From Thalassobellus citreus (GTDB taxonomy: Bacteria; Bacteroidota; Bacteroidia; Flavobacteriales; Flavobacteriaceae), in NCBI RefSeq assembly GCF_044385915.1, contig NZ_JBISCC010000129.1:372001-436000 (forward strand): a stretch of DNA of 64,000 nucleotides, written 5' to 3'. The position numbers were made by a program, and so were the translations under genes. A model generated the notes under the pieces. It made no database searches. It was not told where the DNA came from and worked only from the letters and a program-made list of their open reading frames with translations. Numbering within the stretch: the stretch's first letter is position 1; every line of letters begins with the position of its first letter. Below are positions 57,201 to 64,000 of this stretch, in pieces.

Positions 57201-58267
57201 TAGTCTTGATTTTCGTTTTCAACCATTTTGTCTGTAATTCTTCTAGCCCACATAGCACCAGCATCTATATTTAAATTATAAAATTCTCGTGTTGGATTTG
57301 TGTTTATAGCTCTCTGTTGTGCTTCGAGTATATCTTCGTCTTGTGCAAAGATGGAAGCTACACCGTTTTTTAGTTCGGTGGTATTGCTTTGATCTTTAAG
57401 ATTGTAGTTTCTGCTAAAAGCCCAAAAATAATAGCAGGTTTGATTTGTAGAAGGTGTAATGGTATTTAATACATAGCCATTAACTCCTTGAGATCTATCG
57501 CCTTCGGGAGCACCTGTGCCGCTAACAGCAACACCTACATCTATATTCACGGTACAAGGTGCTTCAAATTTTATAACTTGCCAACGATCAACTAAGCCAT
57601 CATGCTTTATTTTTTTATTTAATTGACCATGCCAAAATGGAGGTGGTTTAATGCCTTTCATCCAACGGGTTACTGTAGCTGTATGTTCATCATAATGTAC
57701 ATCAAAAGGAGCTTCGGCTACATTTCTATCACCAATACTTTCAGAATGTACAAACGTTTCGTGTGTTAAATCCATTAAATTGTCAACTACTAATCTATAG
57801 TTGCATTTAACTTCAATCATTTTTCCGTCTCCTGCCCATTCAGGATCATTATTCCAATGCATATCTGGTATTTTATTGCTGTCTGCAACTGCAGGATCGC
57901 CCATCCATACCCAAATAAAACGATGTTTTTCTACAGTAGGATACGAGCGTACGCAAGCAGAAGGATTAATGGTTTCTTGAGAGGGCATATAAGTGCATTG
58001 ACCTTCGTTATTAAATTCTAATCCATGATAACCACAGACTACGGTATCTCCTCGTAATTTCCCTTTTGATAACGGAAGTAAGCGGTGCCAACAAGCATCT
58101 TCTAAAACTACTGGAGTGCCATCTTTTTTACGATAAAGGACTAAGGGTTTGTTGCAAATGGTTCTTGGTAACAACTCATGCTTTAATTCTACATCCCATG
58201 CTACTGCATACCAAGCATTCATTGGGAAAGATTCATTCATTGTGAATGTAGTGGTGTTCTTGGTCAT
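57200..58267 (-). CDS. vanA: Vanillate O-demethylase, Rieske oxygenase component
   Basis: A 355-residue Rieske non-heme iron oxygenase that demethylates vanillate to protocatechuate, releasing formaldehyde. The Rieske cluster ligands are Cys59-His61 (CWHRLLPLS) and Cys78-His81 (CGYHGLEF). The catalytic iron site is in VDNLMDLTHETFVH with His169 and His174. PDMHWNNDPEW and DRWQVIKFEAPC also follow the VanA pattern, and INIDAGA is near the end. Length matches VanA (about 330-355). The CWHRLL context differs from the usual CPHRGA, and other aryl-methyl ethers remain possible substrates. It lies within the pca operon. Confidence 0.9.
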   Translation of the reverse strand: MTKNTTTFTMNESFPMNAWYAVAWDVELKHELLPRTICNKPLVLYRKKDGTPVVLEDACWHRLLPLSKGKLRGDTVVCGYHGLEFNNEGQCTYMPSQETINPSACVRSYPTVEKHRFIWVWMGDPAVADSNKIPDMHWNNDPEWAGDGKMIEVKCNYRLVVDNLMDLTHETFVHSESIGDRNVAEAPFDVHYDEHTATVTRWMKGIKPPPFWHGQLNKKIKHDGLVDRWQVIKFEAPCTVNIDVGVAVSGTGAPEGDRSQGVNGYVLNTITPSTNQTCYYFWAFSRNYNLKDQSNTTELKNGVASIFAQDEDILEAQQRAINTNPTREFYNLNIDAGAMWARRITDKMVENENQD

Positions 58268-58302
58268 TTTATTTAGTTTTAAGTTGTAGTTCTTAATAAA
58301 GT

Positions 58303-59613
58303 TTAAGAATAATTATTTAGAATTTTTTCAACCCATTTTATACTATTTCCAATAGCATTTTCAGGTTGAAATAGTGCGTCAATATTTTTTATTTCAGGGT
58401 GTGTTTCTATAATTATTTGTTTTAAATGTTTTCCTTCAGAAATAGAGCGTTTACATGCTTTTTTGATAGCTTCATGTGCTTGCATTTTACCTAAAGTATT
58501 TGATAATACAAAAGCTACTTTTTCTGCATAAATAAGACCGTTTGTTATTTCTACATTTTGAAGCATGCGTTCTGTGTCTACTTCTAAATTTTCAATTAAA
58601 TCAATACTTTTTTCAATAGAACCGCATGTTAAACCTATTAATTGAGTTAATGTTTCCCATTCGGCATGCCAATAACCTGCAGACCGCTCGTGTTCTTGTA
58701 GCATACTCGATAGCATTGTAGATACTAGTCCAGGTGTTCTGGTGCTATTACTTAATATGAGTGCGCATGTTACAGGGTTTCTTTTGTGTGGCATAGTACT
58801 AGATCCTCCTTTGCCTTCTTGAGCGCCTTCAAATACTTCTGCAACTTCTGTTTGCATCATTAAGGATATGTCTTTCGCAATTTTGCCTAGAGAACCGCTT
58901 AGAATTCCAAGAATACTAGCTAATTCGTTTAAACCATCTCTTTGCGACTGCCATGGAGAAGTGTTTTTTAGATTTAAATGTTCGGCAAATTTAATTTGAA
59001 CTTCATCTGTAATATTGTTGTTGCCGCTACCAACAGCACCACTTAATTGTATTTGTAGAACATTAGCTTTAACTGTTTGCAATCTAATTTTAGATCGGGT
59101 AATACTTTCTAACCAATTTGCAGTTTTTAATCCGAAAGTTATAGGGCGTGCTTGCTGTAGTAAGGTGCGACCTATAACAATAGTGTCTTTGTGTTCTTTA
59201 GTAATATGTATTAAGCTTTTTTCTAGAATGTTTAGTTTGTTTTCCATCCAAGAAATAACTTGTTTTATTAAAAGGATAGAAGAGGTGTCTATAATATCTT
59301 GGCTAGTAGCGCCAAAATGCACATATTTTGAAGCTTCAAAATTAGAATTTTTTATAACTTTTGTTAATTGCTGTACTAATGGAATAGCGGCATTTCCACC
59401 TAGTTTTATGTCGGTTTTTAATTTGTCAATATCTATGTATTCAACATTGCAGCTAAATGCAATAATTTCGGCAGCTTCAATAGGTATTAAACCTAATTCA
59501 GCTTGAGCTTTGGCAAGTGTTGCTTCAGCAGTTAGCATATTAATTATTACAGATTTATCAGATAATAGCTGATTTATTTCAGTAGAGTAAAATGTTTCAG
59601 AGTATAAAGACAT
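58303..59613 (-). CDS. pcaB: 3-carboxy-cis,cis-muconate cycloisomerase
   Basis: A 436-residue member of the fumarase/aspartase superfamily. PcaB converts 3-carboxymuconate to 4-carboxymuconolactone. The superfamily signature is clear as GGSSTMPHKRNPVTCALIL (about 266-284), with the flexible-loop serines. An N-terminal FGATSQDIIDTS (about 98-109) contains the other catalytic region. Adenylosuccinate lyase is excluded by the context and by the PcaB-like ERSAGYWHAEWETLTQL segment. The gene lies 12 bases downstream of pcaG and 35 bases upstream of vanA. Confidence 0.93.
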   Translation of the reverse strand: MSLYSETFYSTEINQLLSDKSVIINMLTAEATLAKAQAELGLIPIEAAEIIAFSCNVEYIDIDKLKTDIKLGGNAAIPLVQQLTKVIKNSNFEASKYVHFGATSQDIIDTSSILLIKQVISWMENKLNILEKSLIHITKEHKDTIVIGRTLLQQARPITFGLKTANWLESITRSKIRLQTVKANVLQIQLSGAVGSGNNNITDEVQIKFAEHLNLKNTSPWQSQRDGLNELASILGILSGSLGKIAKDISLMMQTEVAEVFEGAQEGKGGSSTMPHKRNPVTCALILSNSTRTPGLVSTMLSSMLQEHERSAGYWHAEWETLTQLIGLTCGSIEKSIDLIENLEVDTERMLQNVEITNGLIYAEKVAFVLSNTLGKMQAHEAIKKACKRSISEGKHLKQIIIETHPEIKNIDALFQPENAIGNSIKWVEKILNNYS

Positions 59614-59625
59614 GAATATTGACTA

Positions 59626-60168
59626 TTAAATTTGAAAAAATACAGTTTCTTTTAATCCCTGCATATGTATATTAAACTCGTAACCTTCACTTGTTTTATT
59701 CGCTATTACTGTATGTTGTCTTTCTTTAGGGATAGATTTTAGAGTAATATCGCTATTGTTTAGTGCTTCATCAGAAAAATAAATGCGTGTATATGAGTGT
59801 AATAATTGCCCGCGCATGAAAAGAATAACGTTTATATAAGGTGCTTGACCATCAACAGAATTAGGTTTTATAGTTGAAAAAGAAAATTGATTATCTGCAT
59901 CGGTACCTGTGCCATATCTACCAAACAATTTAGTTTCTCCATCATTTTGCCATAATTCTATCATGGCATCATTTATTGTGTTGCCTTCACCATCATAAAC
60001 TTTACCGTAAATGTTTATTGCGTCTGCGTTTTTTAAAGGGTCGACCATTTTATTGTCAATCCAACTTTTAAAATTATAGCCATATTGCTCAGGTGTTAAT
60101 CCGTAAGCAAAATAAGGGCCTATTGTTTGTGAAGGTGTTTGTAGTGATGTTTTATTTGTTGTTGCCAT
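59626..60168 (-). CDS. pcaG: Protocatechuate 3,4-dioxygenase, alpha subunit
   Basis: A 180-residue alpha subunit of the intradiol ring-cleavage dioxygenase that opens protocatechuate between its hydroxyl groups. SQTIGPYFAYGLTPEQYG opens the protein and GKVYDGEGNTINDAMIELWQ is the intradiol signature region. FGRYGTGTD and the strand PYINVILFMRGQLLHSYTRIY follow. As usual for PcaG, the iron-binding tyrosines and histidines are not all kept, since iron is bound by the beta subunit. It is two bases downstream of pcaH. Confidence 0.94.
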   Translation of the reverse strand: MATTNKTSLQTPSQTIGPYFAYGLTPEQYGYNFKSWIDNKMVDPLKNADAINIYGKVYDGEGNTINDAMIELWQNDGETKLFGRYGTGTDADNQFSFSTIKPNSVDGQAPYINVILFMRGQLLHSYTRIYFSDEALNNSDITLKSIPKERQHTVIANKTSEGYEFNIHMQGLKETVFFQI

Positions 60169-60170
60169 GG

Positions 60171-60878
60171 TTATTTGTTTTCAAATGGTGTTGCGTTGTG
60201 TCCTCTTAAAACAATATCAAATCGATATCCTAATGCGTATTCGGGTTCTGTTACAGAAAGGTCGAAACTTGAAATTAATAATTCTCTTCCTCTTTTAGGA
60301 ATGGCATTATATATAGGGTCAAATTCTAATAAAGGGTCACTTGGAAAATACATTTGTGTAATAAGTCTGCTAGAAATATCGCCTCCAAAAAGCGAAAAAT
60401 GGATATGATTTGGTCGCCATGCATTCGGATGATTTCCCCAAGGGTAAGCACCGGGTTTTATTGTGTAAAATTTATAATTCCCATTTGCATCAGTCATACA
60501 TCTACCAGCGCCTAGGAAATTTGGATCTAATGGAGCATTGTGTTGGTCTACTTTATGCACGTATCTTCCAGCAGCATTCGCTTGCCATATTTCCATTAAA
60601 GTATTAGGAATAGGTTGTCCTAATTCATTTGTTACTTTGCCACTAACTACAATACGCTCTCCAATAGGTTCGCCATCTTTTATTGCATTTTTAGTTAAGT
60701 CATGATCTAAGGCTTCTAGTTCAAAATCTTTAAAAACAGGTCCTGATAATTCAGATAGTGTTTTTTTTGTGATAATTAAAGGTTTGCTGGGAGCTCTAAG
60801 GATAGTAGATTTGTAATCTGGAGCCTTATATGAAGGTTGTACCTCCATATCAAATTGGTTATAAATTAGTTTACTCAT
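60171..60878 (-). CDS. pcaH: Protocatechuate 3,4-dioxygenase, beta subunit
   Basis: A 235-residue beta subunit carrying the catalytic Fe(III). The four ligands are Tyr106 (AAGRYVHK), Tyr145 (KPGAYPWG), His158 and His160 (RPNHIHFS). The intradiol signature GKVTNELGQPIPNTLMEIWQ (about 80-99) precedes them. Length is normal. It is the first gene of the nine-gene operon. It lies 207 bases from the divergent araC-type regulator, a position typical for an aromatic catabolism activator. Confidence 0.96.
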   Translation of the reverse strand: MSKLIYNQFDMEVQPSYKAPDYKSTILRAPSKPLIITKKTLSELSGPVFKDFELEALDHDLTKNAIKDGEPIGERIVVSGKVTNELGQPIPNTLMEIWQANAAGRYVHKVDQHNAPLDPNFLGAGRCMTDANGNYKFYTIKPGAYPWGNHPNAWRPNHIHFSLFGGDISSRLITQMYFPSDPLLEFDPIYNAIPKRGRELLISSFDLSVTEPEYALGYRFDIVLRGHNATPFENK

Positions 60879-60898
60879 GACACTTATTTTGTTTCCTT

Positions 60899-60906
60899 CA
60901 AAAATA
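60899..60906 (-). promoter_or_regulatory. Possible -7 box of the pca operon
   Basis: Minus strand TATTTTTG matches TAnnTTTG, 20 bases upstream of the pcaH ATG. No good -33 element precedes it, consistent with an activator-dependent promoter. Confidence 0.45.
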
Positions 60907-60951
60907 TTTAATTAGACAGGTTTAGTGTTGGATTAAATAATTTTATAATTG

Positions 60952-60971
60952 TACAAAATTAACATTTTGTA
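60952..60971. promoter_or_regulatory. Inverted repeat in the pcaH-araC spacer
   Basis: TACAAAA (60952-60958) and TTTTGTA (60965-60971) form 7-base arms around a 6-base spacer. It lies about 46 to 72 bases upstream of the putative pca -7 box, a natural place for a regulator to bind. The AT-richness makes chance likely. Confidence 0.35.
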
Positions 60972-61085
60972 AAATATTGTTTTCTTTTTTTTGCTAATTA
61001 ATAATATAAATGTTTAATTTACAGTAAATTAAAATTTAATTTGTTTTCATGTGTAATTAACTATAGTGTAATATATTAACATATT

Positions 61086-61955
61086 ATGAAGCCTATATTA
61101 CAGTTTAAGGGACCTTATGGTGATAACCAAGCCTCTTTTATATCAGATTTTATTCATTTTGAGTCCTTAGAAAAGCGAAGCAAAATATATGCATGGGAAA
61201 TAAGTCAGCATGTGCATTCAGAATTATTTCAGATGTTTATAATACGCTCAGGAAAAGGTGTGTTGATTTCTGGGAAAAATAAAATAGTTATCTCTAGTCC
61301 GTGTGTTATTAATGTTCCAGCATCTATAATGCATGGCTTTAGTTTTGATTCTAATATAGAAGGAGATGTATTGACGTTTTCAGATAATTATTTTGAAAGT
61401 ATTTTAAAAAATAATGCACAGTTGTATTTGAAATTAAATAAGTTAAACCAATTTGTTTATAATGATAATATCAAATCTTTCGATGATTTTACATATTTAG
61501 TTCATAAATTAAAGAATGAGATTTTAGAAGACCGTGTTGAAAAACAATTTAGTCTTCAATCTTATTTTCAGTTACTTTTTTTAAAGTTATATAGGAAAGG
61601 GTATGAAAATGAATATGTTGAATTAAATGCGCCTAACAAAACACTGGTGCATTTTAGAAATTTTCAAAAACTAATTAAACAGTCGCTACAAAATCCTTTA
61701 ACAATTGAGCAGTATTCAGAGAAATTAAATATAACACAAATGCATCTTAATAGGGTGTGTCATGCGGTTGTAGGGGAGTCAGCATTAAAGGTTGTTCAAG
61801 GTTTTGTAATTAGTGAGGCAAAAAAATACTTATTAAATACCTCTTATTCGGTTTCGGAGATTGCATATTTTTTAAATTTTAATGATCCTGCTTATTTTAG
61901 TAGGCTTTTTAAAAAAGTAGTAGGAGTGCCACCTGGCGAATTTAGAAAAGCTTAG
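61086..61955 (+). CDS. AraC-family regulator, probable activator of the pca operon
   Basis: A 289-residue AraC/XylS-type regulator. Residues about 35-110 form a cupin-like effector-binding half, with HVHSELFQMFIIRSG and VPASIMHGFSFD. Residues about 190-289 hold two helix-turn-helix motifs: EQYSEKLNITQMHLNRVCHA and VSEIAYFLNFNDPAYFSRLF, then FKKVVGVPPGEFRK. It is divergent from pcaH, a layout also seen for PobR and PcaQ regulators. It most likely responds to 4-hydroxybenzoate or protocatechuate; the effector is inferred. Confidence 0.9.
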   Translation: MKPILQFKGPYGDNQASFISDFIHFESLEKRSKIYAWEISQHVHSELFQMFIIRSGKGVLISGKNKIVISSPCVINVPASIMHGFSFDSNIEGDVLTFSDNYFESILKNNAQLYLKLNKLNQFVYNDNIKSFDDFTYLVHKLKNEILEDRVEKQFSLQSYFQLLFLKLYRKGYENEYVELNAPNKTLVHFRNFQKLIKQSLQNPLTIEQYSEKLNITQMHLNRVCHAVVGESALKVVQGFVISEAKKYLLNTSYSVSEIAYFLNFNDPAYFSRLFKKVVGVPPGEFRKA

Positions 61956-62247
61956 TATTTGAAGTGCTTTAGAATACAATATGCTATACATATCTGTTTT
62001 TAGTGTAAAAAAGGATTGATTTTGAATGTTTATAGCTTATGATTGATTCTTGTGAATGATTTTTTTTTGTCATTTTTGTAAAATATTTACAACTTATTTG
62101 TCAAATAGTTGGTTTTTAGCCTTGTTGTTTGTGGATTTGAGAATTTTAATTATCGCTTATAAATATTTAAGTAATAGTTTTTTTTGAATTAATAGGTTGA
62201 ATTTTGTTAAAAGATTAGGTGATAATAAATTTTAAAAGAAATTAATT
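61956..62247. other. 292-bp AT-rich spacer
   Basis: No gene. Long runs of T and A and no clear terminator or -7 box. It separates the regulator from the cyclase-family gene. Confidence 0.4.
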
Positions 62248-63006
62248 ATGCGAGTTATAGATTTATCAGTTACAATATCTGAGAAGGTAAAAGAGCCACT
62301 TCCAACCAAAATTGCTTATGAAAACCATGAAGAGTGTGTAGAGAATATTGGAAAAATATTGTTTAAAGATGTAGAAGGAGATATTTTTATGAATGGCAAA
62401 GGGTTGGCTGGAGAAATAATAAGCTTAGCTACTCATTCTGGTACTCATGTTGATGCTCCGTATCATTATTCACCAACCTGTAATGGAGAGCCTTCAAGAA
62501 CTATAGACGAATTACCATTAGAATGGTTTTTTAGTGATGGTGTAGTTTTAGATTTTACAGATAAGCCAGACGGATATTTAATTGAACCTGAAGATTTAAT
62601 GGAAAAACTGGCAGCTATTAATTACACGTTAAAACCTTTTGATATTGTACTTGTAAGATGTGATGCAGATAAAAGAATACATGATGATGATTATGTGAAA
62701 ATTCATGTTGGTGCTTCGGCAAAAGCAACACATTGGTTAATTGATCAAGGTATAAAAGTAGTAGGGACAGATGGATGGGGTTGGGATATACCTTTGCATA
62801 TTCAAGTAGAAAAATATAAAAAGGATCCAAAACCAGGAATTATTTGGGAAGCACATTATGTTGGGATTGATAAAGAATATTGTCAAATTGAAAAACTATC
62901 TAACCTAGATCAGTTGCCTCCATATGGTTTTAAGGTGTCTTGTTTTCCAACTAAAATAGAAAAGGCTAGTGCAGGATGGACAAGAGCTGTTGCTATAATA
63001 GATTAA
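62248..63006 (+). CDS. Cyclase-family (kynurenine formamidase/isatin hydrolase-like) hydrolase
   Basis: A 252-residue metal-dependent hydrolase of the cyclase/kynurenine-formamidase family. The metal-binding signature HxGTHxDxPxH is present as HSGTHVDAPYH, with His63, His67, Asp69 and His73. Other family features are IVLVRCDADKRI (about 132-143), GVVLDF and the final YGFKVSCFPTKIEKASAGWTRAVAI. It acts on an amide, lactam or lactone ring, in the cytoplasm: kynurenine formamidase and isatin hydrolase are the named relatives. Position between two AraC-type regulators suggests it takes part in aromatic compound use, probably of an indole-derived or lactone substrate. That is inference. Confidence 0.8.
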   Translation: MRVIDLSVTISEKVKEPLPTKIAYENHEECVENIGKILFKDVEGDIFMNGKGLAGEIISLATHSGTHVDAPYHYSPTCNGEPSRTIDELPLEWFFSDGVVLDFTDKPDGYLIEPEDLMEKLAAINYTLKPFDIVLVRCDADKRIHDDDYVKIHVGASAKATHWLIDQGIKVVGTDGWGWDIPLHIQVEKYKKDPKPGIIWEAHYVGIDKEYCQIEKLSNLDQLPPYGFKVSCFPTKIEKASAGWTRAVAIID

Positions 63007-63113
63007 AATTATAGTTATAAGATGCTTGAAAATAATTTTGGTTTTTGTTTCTGAAATATATTTTTTTTAGTTTAAAATTTCATTTTAATGAAAATAAAAT
63101 GTAGATTTAAAAT

Positions 63114-64000
63114 ATGTCAGAACAAAATAAAATACCAACTTTAAATGTATCGGAAATAAGTAGTTATCACGATTCTCTTTTTGGTTCTATCCCTAAAACA
63201 TCTAATGTTAAGTATAAAGATTATCATGTTAACAATCTAGATATTATTAAAGATAAAGCTGCTTTTAAAGTGCGTCCTCACCGAAAAACAGTTCACGATT
63301 TTTTGTTTTTAACAAAAGGATATTCAAAAAGAAGTAAGGGGCTAAATAACATAGAATTTGATGGTCCAGCAGTATTTTTTCTACCTGCTTTTCAAATTAC
63401 TCAACATTCAATAATGAGTGATGATGCTGAAGGTTATTTTTGTCATTTCGATCAAAGTTTATTTGATTTTTTACCAAAAGGCTATTTAATAGATCGTTTT
63501 TCTTTTTTTAAATTACAGTCTAATCCAGTAGTTAAATTATCAGAAGAAACAAGAGTAAATTGTGAAAACATATTAAAACGAATGTTGCTTTTGTATAAGA
63601 CAGGAGAGAAGACAAGAAGGAATCTTGTTGCTTCTTATTTGTTAACTTTTTTCGAGGAAGTTCATAAAGAAGTAGTTGTTGAAACTAAGAAAAGTAAGAA
63701 TTCTTATTTTAGAATAACTGAAGCATATAAGCAAGCCTTAACAGAGTATATTTATAAGTATAAACAAATTTCTGATTATGCCGATTTATTAAATATATCA
63801 CCCAACTATTTAAATAAGTGTGTAAAGGCGAGTGTTAATAAAACTGCTCAAGATTTATTAAAGGAAATGTTAGTTTTAGAAGCTAAATCTCTTATAAAGT
63901 ATTCAGATTTACACGTATCAGAAATCGCTGTTAAATTGTGTGATCAAACTCCAAGTAACTTTGCTCGTTTTTTTAAAAAGCAAACAGGAATGACTCCTAA
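63114..64000 (+). CDS. AraC-family regulator, truncated by window end
   Basis: Start at ATG 63114, open to base 64000; about 295 residues are visible. The N-terminal half has a cupin-like pattern (VRPHRKTVHDFLFLTKGYS, then FDGPAVFFLPAFQITQHSI). The C-terminal helix-turn-helix motifs are ISDYADLLNISPNYLNKCVK and SEIAVKLCDQTPSNFARFFK, followed by KKQTGMTPK. Only the last few residues are missing. It resembles the first regulator in plan but not closely in sequence. It probably controls the cyclase gene or genes beyond the window. Confidence 0.85.
   Translation, partial: MSEQNKIPTLNVSEISSYHDSLFGSIPKTSNVKYKDYHVNNLDIIKDKAAFKVRPHRKTVHDFLFLTKGYSKRSKGLNNIEFDGPAVFFLPAFQITQHSIMSDDAEGYFCHFDQSLFDFLPKGYLIDRFSFFKLQSNPVVKLSEETRVNCENILKRMLLLYKTGEKTRRNLVASYLLTFFEEVHKEVVVETKKSKNSYFRITEAYKQALTEYIYKYKQISDYADLLNISPNYLNKCVKASVNKTAQDLLKEMLVLEAKSLIKYSDLHVSEIAVKLCDQTPSNFARFFKKQTGMTP

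Noticed and set aside
59015..59506. 163-residue plus-strand frame opposite pcaB
   Set aside because: Antisense to pcaB, which has full family motifs; no independent evidence.

Overview
This 64 kb window looks like chromosome from a marine-type Flavobacteriaceae bacterium (phylum Bacteroidota). The DNA is AT-rich. Several genes are preceded by the Bacteroidota -7 box TAnnTTTG. Many proteins belong to families typical of flavobacteria: DUF4859, DUF6263, DUF2853, the long LptF-type permease, and lipoproteins with Bacteroidota-style signals. No phage, plasmid, CRISPR array, rRNA operon or intact insertion sequence was seen. One tRNA gene, tRNA-Ser(UGA), is present. The genus cannot be fixed from the sequence alone.

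Layout. 1-3 kb: the 3' end of a secreted tandem DUF4859 protein, tRNA-Ser, a nitroreductase and a DegT-type aminotransferase. 3.2-9.4 kb (minus strand): a riboflavin gene whose GTP cyclohydrolase half looks dead, an LptF-type permease, a LolA-like carrier and FtsK. 9.5-11.8 kb (minus): diacylglycerol kinase and a peroxide-defence group (Tpx, small protein, thioredoxin, 2-Cys peroxiredoxin). 11.9-25 kb: housekeeping and metabolic genes (NhaC antiporter, methionine gamma-lyase-like enzyme with its divergent Lrp regulator, CPBP protein, an orphan sensor-kinase group, RluA-type synthase, PanB, a GH28 enzyme, serine dehydratase). 25-31 kb: dnaK with an unusual promoter region, an rRNA methyltransferase and a nitronate monooxygenase-like enzyme. 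31-38 kb: a small glycan-degradation locus (aldo/keto reductase, GH43, two lipoproteins sharing a duplicated DUF5060 domain, alkaline phosphatase). 38-44 kb: MarC, a large DUF3857/transglutaminase protein, decayed intergenic repeats and a 16-repeat LRR lipoprotein. 44-47.5 kb: menaquinone genes (hotdog thioesterase, menF, menD). 47.6-51.2 kb: DUF2853, CvfB-like protein and MnmE.

The right end (51.3-64 kb) is the most specialised part. Nine tightly packed minus-strand genes encode a complete route from 4-hydroxybenzoate (PobA) and vanillate (VanAB) to protocatechuate, and then through the beta-ketoadipate pathway (PcaGH, PcaB, a PcaD-PcaC fusion, a PcaI-PcaJ fusion, PcaF) to succinyl-CoA and acetyl-CoA. 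An AraC-type regulator is divergent from the operon. It is followed by a cyclase-family hydrolase and a second AraC-type regulator that runs off the window, so the locus probably continues.

The observations most worth following are: (1) a 436-bp duplication at 33.2/35.3 kb that placed the same signal peptide and DUF5060 domain on two unrelated catalytic modules; (2) the nine-gene aromatic operon with two gene fusions and embedded vanAB; (3) a sigma-54-like promoter with an adjacent perfect palindrome upstream of dnaK; (4) a 160-bp imperfect palindrome at 48.0 kb and a decayed repeat family at 37-41.5 kb; and (5) a RibB protein with a GTP cyclohydrolase domain lacking its zinc cysteines.
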